Assembly (NCBI GenBank): GCA_017509205.1
Contig: JAFWQF010000036.1
Coordinates: 1-34,191 of the forward strand
Direction: 5' to 3'
DNA from: Clostridiales bacterium
GTDB lineage: Bacteria; Bacillota; Clostridia; Saccharofermentanales; Saccharofermentanaceae
DNA: 34,191 nucleotides
Shown here: piece by piece, positions 7,391 through 14,138 of the stretch
How positions within the stretch are numbered: position 1 is the first letter of the stretch
Layout: each line of letters begins with the position of its first letter
Position numbers and translations under genes: made by a program
The notes under the pieces: generated by a model
What the model was told of the DNA's origin: nothing
Database searches by the model: none
Seen by the model: the letters and a program-made list of their open reading frames with translations, nothing else

Positions 7391-8497
7391 ATGAAAGGCA
7401 ACCTCGGTTTCGGACTGATGAGGCTTCCTCATAAGGGACTTTCAATAGACATCAAGCAGACATCGGAGATGGTCGATATCTTCCTTGAGAGCGGATTTAA
7501 TTATTTCGATACTGCATTTATATATCCCGGTTCGGAAGATGCCATAAGGAAGGCGCTTGTCGAGCGCTATCCTAGGGACAGGTTTATTCTGGCCACCAAG
7601 CTCATGGCAAATGCCGCGCGTAACGAGGAAAAGGCCAAGCAGGAGCTTGAGACGAGCCTTAAGCGCACCCAGGCCGGGTATTTCGATTACTACCTGCTGC
7701 ATTGCCTTTTGGATCAGAACTGGAAAAGATATGAAAAGTTCAATCTCTGGGATTTCGTAAAAGAAGAAAAGGAAAAGGGAACCATTAAGCATTACGGTTT
7801 CTCTTTCCATGCGGGTCCCGATCTTCTCGACAAACTCCTGACTGATCATCCGGATGTCGATTTTGTTCAGCTTCAGATCAATTACGCGGACTGGGAGAAC
7901 AGGTTCGTTCAGTCGCGAAAGAACTATGAGGTTGCAAGAAAGCACGGAAAGCAGATCGTCGTAATGGAACCGGTAAAGGGCGGAAAGCTCGCAAATCCGC
8001 CTGCGTCCGTGAAAAAGATCTTCGATGAGGTCAATCCCGGTGTTTCGTACGCATCCTGGGCGATCAGGTTCGTCGCTTCTCTGGACGGCATCATGGCCGT
8101 GCTCTCCGGCATGTCAAACGTTGAGCAGATGAGAGACAACACCTCGTTCATGAAGGATTTCGAGCCGCTCAACGACAGGGAAAGGGAAGCGATAATCAAA
8201 GCACAGAAGATATACAGCGAACTTCCTGAGATACCGTGCACTTCCTGCCGTTACTGCACCAAGGGATGCCCGAAGAACATACCGATACCTGATATCTTCA
8301 GCATAATGAACAAGCGTACCATTACCGGGAAACTCGAGGAGTGCGCTTCGGAATATGCTGCCCTGACATCGGAAGGGAACGGTGCTTCCGCCTGCATAAA
8401 GTGCCGTCAGTGTGAGAATGTGTGCCCTCAGCACATCAAGATCACGGAGGAACTCGAAAAGTGTGCCGGCAGTCTCAAGCCCGGGGCCTCCTGCTGA
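7391..8497 (+). CDS. Aldo/keto reductase with C-terminal double [4Fe-4S] domain
   Basis: A 368-residue protein. Residues 1-260 form an aldo/keto reductase barrel: F-N-Y-F-D-T-A near residue 40, a lysine in I-L-A-T-K-L, and a histidine in Y-Y-L-L-H. The C-terminus holds two ferredoxin-type clusters, C-T-S-C-R-Y-C-T-K-G-C-P and C-I-K-C-R-Q-C-E-N-V-C-P. This fused architecture is frequent in anaerobes and suggests electron exchange between NAD(P)H or ferredoxin and a carbonyl substrate; the substrate is unknown. A GGCGG lies upstream of the ATG. Rubredoxin follows directly, which suggests a small redox module. Confidence 0.9.
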   Translation: MKGNLGFGLMRLPHKGLSIDIKQTSEMVDIFLESGFNYFDTAFIYPGSEDAIRKALVERYPRDRFILATKLMANAARNEEKAKQELETSLKRTQAGYFDYYLLHCLLDQNWKRYEKFNLWDFVKEEKEKGTIKHYGFSFHAGPDLLDKLLTDHPDVDFVQLQINYADWENRFVQSRKNYEVARKHGKQIVVMEPVKGGKLANPPASVKKIFDEVNPGVSYASWAIRFVASLDGIMAVLSGMSNVEQMRDNTSFMKDFEPLNDREREAIIKAQKIYSELPEIPCTSCRYCTKGCPKNIPIPDIFSIMNKRTITGKLEECASEYAALTSEGNGASACIKCRQCENVCPQHIKITEELEKCAGSLKPGASC

Positions 8498-8527
8498 AAA
8501 AACCAGGTTAAGATTTGGTTCAGACGA

Positions 8528-8555
8528 TTACAAATCGCTCCGCAAGATGTAAAAT
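8528..8555 (+). promoter_or_regulatory. Probable rubredoxin promoter with overlapping inverted repeat
   Basis: TTACAA (8528-8533) and TAAAAT (8550-8555) are separated by 16 bases. The inverted repeat CGATT-ACA-AATCG (8525-8537) covers the -35 element and could be an operator. The gene starts 33 bases downstream. Confidence 0.45.
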
Positions 8556-8588
8556 ATCTTTATCATTACATTTTAGGAGGTACTAATC

Positions 8589-8747
8589 ATGCAGAAGTAT
8601 CAGTGTGTATGCGGTTACATCTACGATCCCGAGATCGGCGATCCCGACAGCGGAATTGCTCCCGGCACGGCGTTTGAGGACCTTCCGGACGACTGGACAT
8701 GCCCGATCTGCGGAGTCAGCAAGGATATGTTCAGTCCTGCAGACTAA
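8589..8747 (+). CDS. Rubredoxin
   Basis: A 52-residue rubredoxin. The two iron-binding knuckles are visible: C-V-C-G-Y near the N-terminus and C-P-I-C-G-V near residue 39. Normally the first knuckle reads C-x-x-C-G-Y. Here the cysteines are C6 and C8, so it is C-x-C-G, one residue shorter (Q-C-V-C-G-Y). The conserved Y-D-P and [13 protein letters not shown] loop and D-L-P-D-D-W match the family. Rubredoxin carries single electrons in anaerobes, often for oxygen or superoxide detoxification. It has a strong SD (AGGAGG) and its own probable promoter. It lies between an Fe-S aldo/keto reductase and a metal exporter. Confidence 0.93.
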   Translation: MQKYQCVCGYIYDPEIGDPDSGIAPGTAFEDLPDDWTCPICGVSKDMFSPAD

Positions 8748-8771
8748 GAACAAAAACTGGAGATCAGGTAA

Positions 8772-9911
8772 TTGGGAGTCGGAAAAGACAGAACGGACAG
8801 TCGTGAAAAGATAATAGTCCGTACAGGCACAGTGGGCATCGTCGCAAATCTGCTCTTGGCTTCGGCCAAGGCCGTTGCGGGTTTCGCGGCAGGATCGATA
8901 GCAATGGTTCTGGACGCGGTTAACAACACCAGCGACAGCCTCTCGTCCGTAATAACCATAATCGGAACCAAGCTTGCGAACAGGAAGCCGGATAAGAAGC
9001 ATCCGCTCGGACACGGAAGGATCGAGTACTTAACCCAGATAATCATCGCGGGTATCATCCTTTATGCAGGTATTACCGCGCTGATCGAATCGGTCAAGAA
9101 GATCATCGAACCGTCGGAGGCTGATTTCAAAGCCGTCCAGCTCATTGTCATTTCCGTCGCCATCTTTGCAAAGATCGGTCTGGGCCTTTATTTCCGTTCC
9201 AACGGCAAGAAGGCCAGGTCGGAACTGCTTACGGCTTCCGGTACGGATGCCCTGTTTGATGCCGTACTCTCAACTGCGGTCCTCATTTCGGCGGCAGTTT
9301 ACCTGATCTTCAAAATCAATATAGAAGCTTATGTCAGTATCCTCATCTCGCTTTTTATCCTCAAGGCGGGTATAGACATTATCCGTGAGGCTGTTGATGA
9401 CATGCTCGGGCACAGGGTCGAAGGCTCGGTGACGGGCAAGGTCAAAAAGGCCGTTGCCGCGATAGACGGCGTTTACGGCGTATATGACGTTGTGCTGCAC
9501 AATTACGGACCGGACAAATATCTGGGCTCGCTCCACATCGAGGTGGATGACACCACGACCGCTGACAAGATCGATGCGCTCACACGTGAGATCGAGCAGC
9601 AGGTCTATCTCAGTACGGGCGTAATACTTACAGCAGTTGGTGTTTACTCAAGAAACACGGGCGATGATGAGTTCATGGCGATGAGAAGTGAGATCACCAG
9701 ACTGGTCATGAGCCACGAAAACGTGATCCAGATGCACGGCTTTTATATTGACGGAGAAAAAAAGAGAATAACTTTCGACATCATAATCGACTTCGATGAG
9801 AAGGATACAGAGGGTCTGTACAACCACATAATGGCCGATGTAAAGGAGGCTGCGCCGGGCTTTGAAGTCCATATTCAGCTTGATTACGACATAAGTGATA
9901 TCGACTCGTAA
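8772..9911 (+). CDS. Cation diffusion facilitator (CDF) metal efflux protein
   Basis: A 379-residue membrane transporter. The family signature is S-I-A-M-V-L-D-A-V-N-N-T-S-D with H-P-L-G-H-G-R-I-E-Y after it, followed by further helices and a cytoplasmic C-terminal domain from about residue 210. CDF proteins export divalent metals (Zn, Mn, Fe, Co) in exchange for protons; the metal is not predictable here. The D-A-x-N-N-x-S-D form differs from the zinc-type H-x-x-x-D. The start is a TTG with GGAG 9 bases upstream, because no ATG occurs before the first helix. The C-terminus is longer than usual, with a second ferredoxin-like half (from about residue 300). It follows rubredoxin by 24 bases and may share its promoter. 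Confidence 0.9.
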   Translation: MGVGKDRTDSREKIIVRTGTVGIVANLLLASAKAVAGFAAGSIAMVLDAVNNTSDSLSSVITIIGTKLANRKPDKKHPLGHGRIEYLTQIIIAGIILYAGITALIESVKKIIEPSEADFKAVQLIVISVAIFAKIGLGLYFRSNGKKARSELLTASGTDALFDAVLSTAVLISAAVYLIFKINIEAYVSILISLFILKAGIDIIREAVDDMLGHRVEGSVTGKVKKAVAAIDGVYGVYDVVLHNYGPDKYLGSLHIEVDDTTTADKIDALTREIEQQVYLSTGVILTAVGVYSRNTGDDEFMAMRSEITRLVMSHENVIQMHGFYIDGEKKRITFDIIIDFDEKDTEGLYNHIMADVKEAAPGFEVHIQLDYDISDIDS

Positions 9912-9920
9912 AAAAAGTTG

Positions 9921-9949
9921 TTGACAAAAAATGCCTTCGACCATATAAT
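9921..9949 (+). promoter_or_regulatory. Consensus sigma-A promoter for tRNA-Gly
   Basis: TTGACA (9921-9926), a 17-base spacer and TATAAT (9944-9949) form an exact consensus promoter. The tRNA begins 11 bases after the -10, so the 5' leader is only a few bases. This is the strongest promoter in the window. Confidence 0.92.
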
Positions 9950-9959
9950 AATCGGGCAC

Positions 9960-10034
9960 GCGGGATTAACTCAGTGGTAGAGTGTCACCTTGCCAAGGTG
10001 AAAGTCGCGAGTCCGAATCTCGTATCCCGCTCCA
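9960..10034 (+). tRNA. tRNA-Gly (anticodon GCC), CCA encoded
   Basis: The cloverleaf folds fully. The acceptor GCGGGAT (9960-9966) pairs with ATCCCGC (10024-10030). The D stem is ACTC/GAGT with G18-G19 present. The anticodon stem TCACC/GGTGA holds the loop TTGCCAA, anticodon GCC at 9992-9994. The T stem is GCGAG/CTCGT. U73 (10031) is the usual discriminator for glycine, and CCA is encoded at 10032-10034. The T loop reads TCCGAAT, so position 55 is C instead of the near-universal U that becomes pseudouridine. E. coli tRNA-Gly(GCC), which is otherwise very similar in this arm, has TTCGAGT. Confidence 0.95.
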
Positions 10035-10040
10035 CCTTTT

Positions 10041-10076
10041 CCCCGAAGGCATTATGCCGTCGGGGATTTTTGTTTT
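10041..10076 (+). terminator. Intrinsic terminator after tRNA-Gly
   Basis: CCCCGA pairs with TCGGGG and GGCA with TGCC around a TTA loop (10041-10065, one A-G mismatch). The run ATTTTTGTTTT follows. The AMP-binding gene starts only 19 bases later, so it may depend on read-through. Confidence 0.88.
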
Positions 10077-10095
10077 ACAGGGGAATCCTAGCCAA

Positions 10096-11850
10096 ATGGA
10101 AACAAAATGGAGTGCCTATTATCCCAAAAGCTTCAGTGCTGATAACCTGACAAGCAATTTCACGCTCTATAGCAGGCTCATGCGCGTGTGCGGGATCTAC
10201 CAGAACAGGACCGCTCTGGAATATATGGGCACCAAGATGAGCTATGCGGCGCTTGCCAGAACGGTTAACCGCACTGCAGTCATGTGGAAGAGCCTCGGCG
10301 TGAACCCGGGAGACAGGGTGCTCCTTTGCATGGGCGAATGCCCTGACATGATCTTTTCCATCTATGCGCTCGACTGCTTAGGGGCTGCGGCCGTTCTCAT
10401 GATCCCCAACAGCAGCACTGAGCATTTCGGGCAGATAGCAAAAAGCACAGGCGCCAAATACTGCCTGATGTCATTCAATCAGTATGAGAATTACGCGAAA
10501 TTTGTTTCTGACACGGACATTGAGTCTGTCGTCATAGGAAAATACTCGGATTACATAACGGGACCTGCAAAGCAGGCTTTCAAACTCTATCCTCTCGCAG
10601 GTTACGATGTTGCCGTTCCTGCGTTCAGAAACAGAAAACAGCCTGATTTCAAGGCCGTAACCTGGCACGAGGCCATGCAGGCAAGCGAGGCCGCTGCCGC
10701 CAGTGAACCGAAGCCGGACCAGTATTACATGAGGCCCTGCGTCATGCTCGAGACGGAAACGGATACTGACGGCGGAACCACCAGTGTTTACAGCGCTTCC
10801 ATGCTCAATTCCGCGGCCAACATCGCGATGTTCATCCAGAAAGAGAGCGAAAAAAGGCTCGGACGTGCCGCAAGGGTCCTGTGCCTCAATGAGATCTGCT
10901 TTACTTTCGGCTTTACCGCGGGAATGAACGATGTCCTTCTGGCAGGACAGACCCTCATACTTTTCACATGGTTCGATACGAAAAAGATGTCCGCGCCTGT
11001 AGTGCGTTACCGTCCCGATACCCTGATCGGATACAGCGGAACGGTCGCGGGACTGAATGAAAGCATAATAAACCGCTCTGTCATAAGATCCGTCTCTATG
11101 ATCATTTGCGGCGGAGAACTTCTCACGAGCAGCCAGAAAGCCGAGCTCTACACAAGGGCGGGAAGGACCGAGGAACAGCTCAGGATATGTACGGTGACAG
11201 GCTGCGATGAAACCGCGGCTTTTGCCTACACACCGGAAGGCACGACGAGCGACAGAATGATTGGAATCCCGCTGCCGGGAGTCTTCATGAAGATCGCGGA
11301 CAGCGATACCGGCGAAGACATGCCGGCAGGCAAGAACGGAGAGCTGGCAGTGTGTTCGCCTGCTTACTATTCAGGCAGGATGAAGGACAAAAAGCTTGTT
11401 ACCGGTTCTTTGAGGCATCTTCCTGACGGAAGGGACTGGTTCTTTACGGGCATCATCGGAAAGATGGATGAAAAGGGCTTTTTCTCGCTTATAAACAGAC
11501 CCGGAAGAGTATATAAGATCAACAGTTTCCCGGTCTATCCGGCGCAGGTCGACAGGACGATCTCGATGGTCGGAGGCGTAACGGACGTCTGCTCCGTGGT
11601 CATTGAGGATGTCTCAGGCCCGCAGCTCGTTGCGGCCGTCGTTCCGGCAGAGGAGCTTCTTTTCGACAACGGACTACTCGCAGACCTGAAGAAACGCATC
11701 ACTGACGAGTGCATGATGATGCTCCACGAAGCAATGTGCCCGTCTGAAGTTGAGTTCTTTGTCAGCATTCCGAAGGATTCCGCCGGCAACAAGGATTATG
11801 ACGCAGTAAGGGAAAGAATTGAAAATGGCCGCAATTCTGCGGGAAATTGA
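10096..11850 (+). CDS. Degenerate AMP-binding (ANL superfamily) protein
   Basis: A 584-residue protein with the layout of acyl-CoA or amino-acid adenylating enzymes. The frame could extend back to 9982, but that lies within the tRNA. The ATG at 10096 follows a CAGGGGA. Conserved landmarks are visible but eroded. The phosphate loop (normally S-G-T-T-G-x-P-K) reads G-G-T-T-S-V-Y-S near residue 225 without its lysine. The T-G-D aspartate is I453. The C-terminal catalytic lysine region is S-A-G-N-K-D. V-T-G-C-D-E-T and R-P-G-R-V-Y-K-I-N remain. Adenylation by the usual mechanism looks unlikely; it may bind ligand or act on an altered substrate. No signal peptide or carrier domain is seen. Confidence 0.82.
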   Translation: METKWSAYYPKSFSADNLTSNFTLYSRLMRVCGIYQNRTALEYMGTKMSYAALARTVNRTAVMWKSLGVNPGDRVLLCMGECPDMIFSIYALDCLGAAAVLMIPNSSTEHFGQIAKSTGAKYCLMSFNQYENYAKFVSDTDIESVVIGKYSDYITGPAKQAFKLYPLAGYDVAVPAFRNRKQPDFKAVTWHEAMQASEAAAASEPKPDQYYMRPCVMLETETDTDGGTTSVYSASMLNSAANIAMFIQKESEKRLGRAARVLCLNEICFTFGFTAGMNDVLLAGQTLILFTWFDTKKMSAPVVRYRPDTLIGYSGTVAGLNESIINRSVIRSVSMIICGGELLTSSQKAELYTRAGRTEEQLRICTVTGCDETAAFAYTPEGTTSDRMIGIPLPGVFMKIADSDTGEDMPAGKNGELAVCSPAYYSGRMKDKKLVTGSLRHLPDGRDWFFTGIIGKMDEKGFFSLINRPGRVYKINSFPVYPAQVDRTISMVGGVTDVCSVVIEDVSGPQLVAAVVPAEELLFDNGLLADLKKRITDECMMMLHEAMCPSEVEFFVSIPKDSAGNKDYDAVRERIENGRNSAGN

Positions 11851-11861
11851 CATGGTGAATG

Positions 11862-11870
11862 TGGTATTAT
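11862..11870 (+). promoter_or_regulatory. Possible extended -10 promoter for the DUF885 lipoprotein
   Basis: TGGTATTAT fits an extended -10. A TTGACA overlapping the preceding stop codon (11847-11852) is only 12 bases away and cannot act as its -35. Confidence 0.35.
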
Positions 11871-11932
11871 TGCGTGTGAAATTAATATACCCGCAGGAAT
11901 AGGGGTTTAAACACGATAGAGAGGTAATGGGA

Positions 11933-13960
11933 ATGAAAAAGCTTTTCAGGAAGTTAACATGCGCTCTTTTGCTTGCATCTCTGATGCTGTCGCTTTCGGG
12001 CTGTTCGGTCCTCAAGGAGATCCTTGCAGAGCCCACGGAACGTGAATACGCAGGCGAATATAAGCCTGAATGGAGCGGCGAGGGTGACGATGAGACCGAT
12101 CCTACAGAGTCAGACGAGACTGATGAGACCGACGAGACCGATGAAACAAGAGAGACCAAGGGCACAAAGCCCACGGAAGGCCGTAATGACGGAAAATACA
12201 TCAAGACTTCTAACGAGCTGACATATCCAGATCACGTTGCGTCATATGACGAGGTACATCCCAAGCACAAACCCGGCAATCTCAAGGGTTCTGATGCTGT
12301 CGCAAGGCTTAACGAAGTTGAGTCGACAATCCTCAAGCATGTGATCTCCTGCTATGTTGATGCGGACATCCTTTTCGAGAATCCCGAAAAGGTCGGTATC
12401 ACCAATGCGGATCCCAAGACAGCCTGGGGCGATGCCACCACACCGGCTTCCAAATATCCCGAGAAAAAGGCTTTCTATGAGAAGCAGCGCGACCTTCTCC
12501 TTGAGATCGATTATGAGACTCTCACAGGCGATGACAGGCTTGCTTTCGACAAGATCCTCTATGATGTTGAAGAAGAGATCTACTGCTATTCCTACACTGC
12601 ATTTGAGTACTACACGATGATCTTCAATTCGCTCGTAGGTCCCCAGAGTGAAGTCCTCTTCCTGCTCGACGTATTCACTTTTGATACTCTGAAAGATGCA
12701 GAGAACTACATTCTTGTTCTCAAGGACATCGACCGTTACTACGATCAGATGTGCGAATATGAGGAAACAAGGGCAAAGTACGGATTTGCGTCATCACCTG
12801 AAAGCTATGAGGCGGCTGCCGCTACTTTCGATGATCTCTGCAAGCAGAAGGATGACTGCTTCCTTTACCAGTCTTTCGAAGAGAGACTCGACAAGATCAA
12901 AGGACTTTCCTCGTCAGACCGTGAGCGCCTCATAAAGGAAAATGAGGACGCAATGAAGAATGTTGTATTCCCCGAGTTTGAGGAGTGCGCAAAGCGCATG
13001 CGCAAGCTCAAGGAAGCAGGCGGTCAGGATGCAGGCCTTTCCGAATACAGGGGCGGCGATGCATATCTCGAGATGCTCAACAGGAATCAGACCAACAGCG
13101 GCAAGACCGTTGATGAATCCATCAAGAAGCTCGATCAGGAGATCACAAATCTCCAGAAGGAAAGATCACAGCTTTCAAAGAGATCTTCGGAGTGGAAGAG
13201 CGAGTACAATTCACACCGTTATTCAAAGGGAACCGTAACCCAGAACCTTGATTACTTAAGAGATGCGATCAAGAAGGATTTCCCGAAGGTTCCGGCTCAT
13301 GAATACTATCTGATGGACGTTCCGAAGGTCTTCGAGAGCAGCTTCAGCCCTGCGGCTTACCTTGGTTTCCATCTCGACAACTTCGACTCCAACGTCATCA
13401 TCGTCAACAACAGAAATGTCGACAGTGATTTCGGCGTTACGGTAGCTCACGAAGGTTATCCCGGACACATGCACCAGTCACTCTATACAAGAAGCCACAC
13501 AAAGCACGTCTATATGTATGTCTGCGGATCCACCGGATATAAGGAAGGATGGGCAACATACTGCGAGAACTATTCGATGCGCTATTTCAGCGGCAACGGC
13601 ATGACTGACGCGGTAAGATACTGCCAGATCGACAACGACTGGACACTGCTCCTTTCAACGAGAGTCGACTATGGTATCCATACCGAGGGATGGACGCTTG
13701 AAGAGTGCGTTTCCTACCTGAATGCTCACGGCATGTTTGTCACGAAGTCGAGCTTTAAGAGATTCTACACGCTGCTCGTCACGGATCCCTGCTACTACGT
13801 CAAGTACGGCATGGGCTATGTCTGGACATCAAACGTCATGAACAACATGAGGACCCAGTTCCCGAAAGCCACGGATATGCAGATCCACACGGCATATCTC
13901 GATTCACTGACGTGCACCTTCGAGCAGATCGAAGACAACATGAAAAAGACACTCAAATAA
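11933..13960 (+). CDS. DUF885 lipoprotein, putative zinc metallopeptidase
   Basis: A 675-residue protein. An ATG also occurs at 11927, but it is 2 bases from GAGG; the one at 11933 has 8-base spacing. The N-terminus M-K-K-L-F-R-K leads into a hydrophobic stretch ending L-S-G-C, a lipobox. An acidic linker rich in D-E-T repeats (about residues 45-75) tethers the catalytic part to the membrane. The DUF885 motifs are H-E-G-Y-P-G-H (from residue 506) and E-G-W-A-T-Y (from 538), consistent with zinc binding by two histidines and a glutamate. DUF885 proteins are presumed metallo-peptidases with poorly defined substrates; extracellular peptide cleavage is an inference. Confidence 0.88.
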   Translation: MKKLFRKLTCALLLASLMLSLSGCSVLKEILAEPTEREYAGEYKPEWSGEGDDETDPTESDETDETDETDETRETKGTKPTEGRNDGKYIKTSNELTYPDHVASYDEVHPKHKPGNLKGSDAVARLNEVESTILKHVISCYVDADILFENPEKVGITNADPKTAWGDATTPASKYPEKKAFYEKQRDLLLEIDYETLTGDDRLAFDKILYDVEEEIYCYSYTAFEYYTMIFNSLVGPQSEVLFLLDVFTFDTLKDAENYILVLKDIDRYYDQMCEYEETRAKYGFASSPESYEAAAATFDDLCKQKDDCFLYQSFEERLDKIKGLSSSDRERLIKENEDAMKNVVFPEFEECAKRMRKLKEAGGQDAGLSEYRGGDAYLEMLNRNQTNSGKTVDESIKKLDQEITNLQKERSQLSKRSSEWKSEYNSHRYSKGTVTQNLDYLRDAIKKDFPKVPAHEYYLMDVPKVFESSFSPAAYLGFHLDNFDSNVIIVNNRNVDSDFGVTVAHEGYPGHMHQSLYTRSHTKHVYMYVCGSTGYKEGWATYCENYSMRYFSGNGMTDAVRYCQIDNDWTLLLSTRVDYGIHTEGWTLEECVSYLNAHGMFVTKSSFKRFYTLLVTDPCYYVKYGMGYVWTSNVMNNMRTQFPKATDMQIHTAYLDSLTCTFEQIEDNMKKTLK

Positions 13961-13967
13961 AGCCGGA

Positions 13968-13997
13968 GATGCCTCAAATATGAGGCATCTTCTTTTT
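13968..13997 (+). terminator. Intrinsic terminator after the DUF885 gene
   Basis: GATGCCTCA and TGAGGCATC form a perfect 9-base stem around AATA. TTCTTTTT follows immediately. Confidence 0.92.
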
Positions 13998-14097
13998 CCG
14001 GATCAAATGCCGGCCGGACTGCTTCAAAAGCGAAATGCGACAGGTTCTTTACATTTATAAGAAAAAAATCAAAAAAACTTTGTGTACGGGGCCGTTG

Positions 14098-14106
14098 TGC
14101 TATAAT
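14098..14106 (+). promoter_or_regulatory. Extended -10 promoter for the 1225-residue protein gene
   Basis: TGCTATAAT is a perfect extended -10. TTTGTG near 14079-14084 could be a weak -35. GGAGGA at 14125-14130 is the SD, 8 bases before the ATG. The rest of the 178-base gap holds the upstream terminator and an A-rich tract at about 14061-14077. Confidence 0.65.
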
Positions 14107-14138
14107 TATCCTGAATATTTATTTGGAGGATTGGCTTA

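Noticed and set aside
9982..10095. N-terminal extension of the AMP-binding protein
   Set aside because: It would start inside the tRNA and run through its terminator; ATG 10096 has an SD and begins the family-like sequence.
11847..11852. TTGACA as -35 for the DUF885 gene
   Set aside because: Only 12 bases separate it from TATTAT, and no other -10 lies at 16-18 bases.
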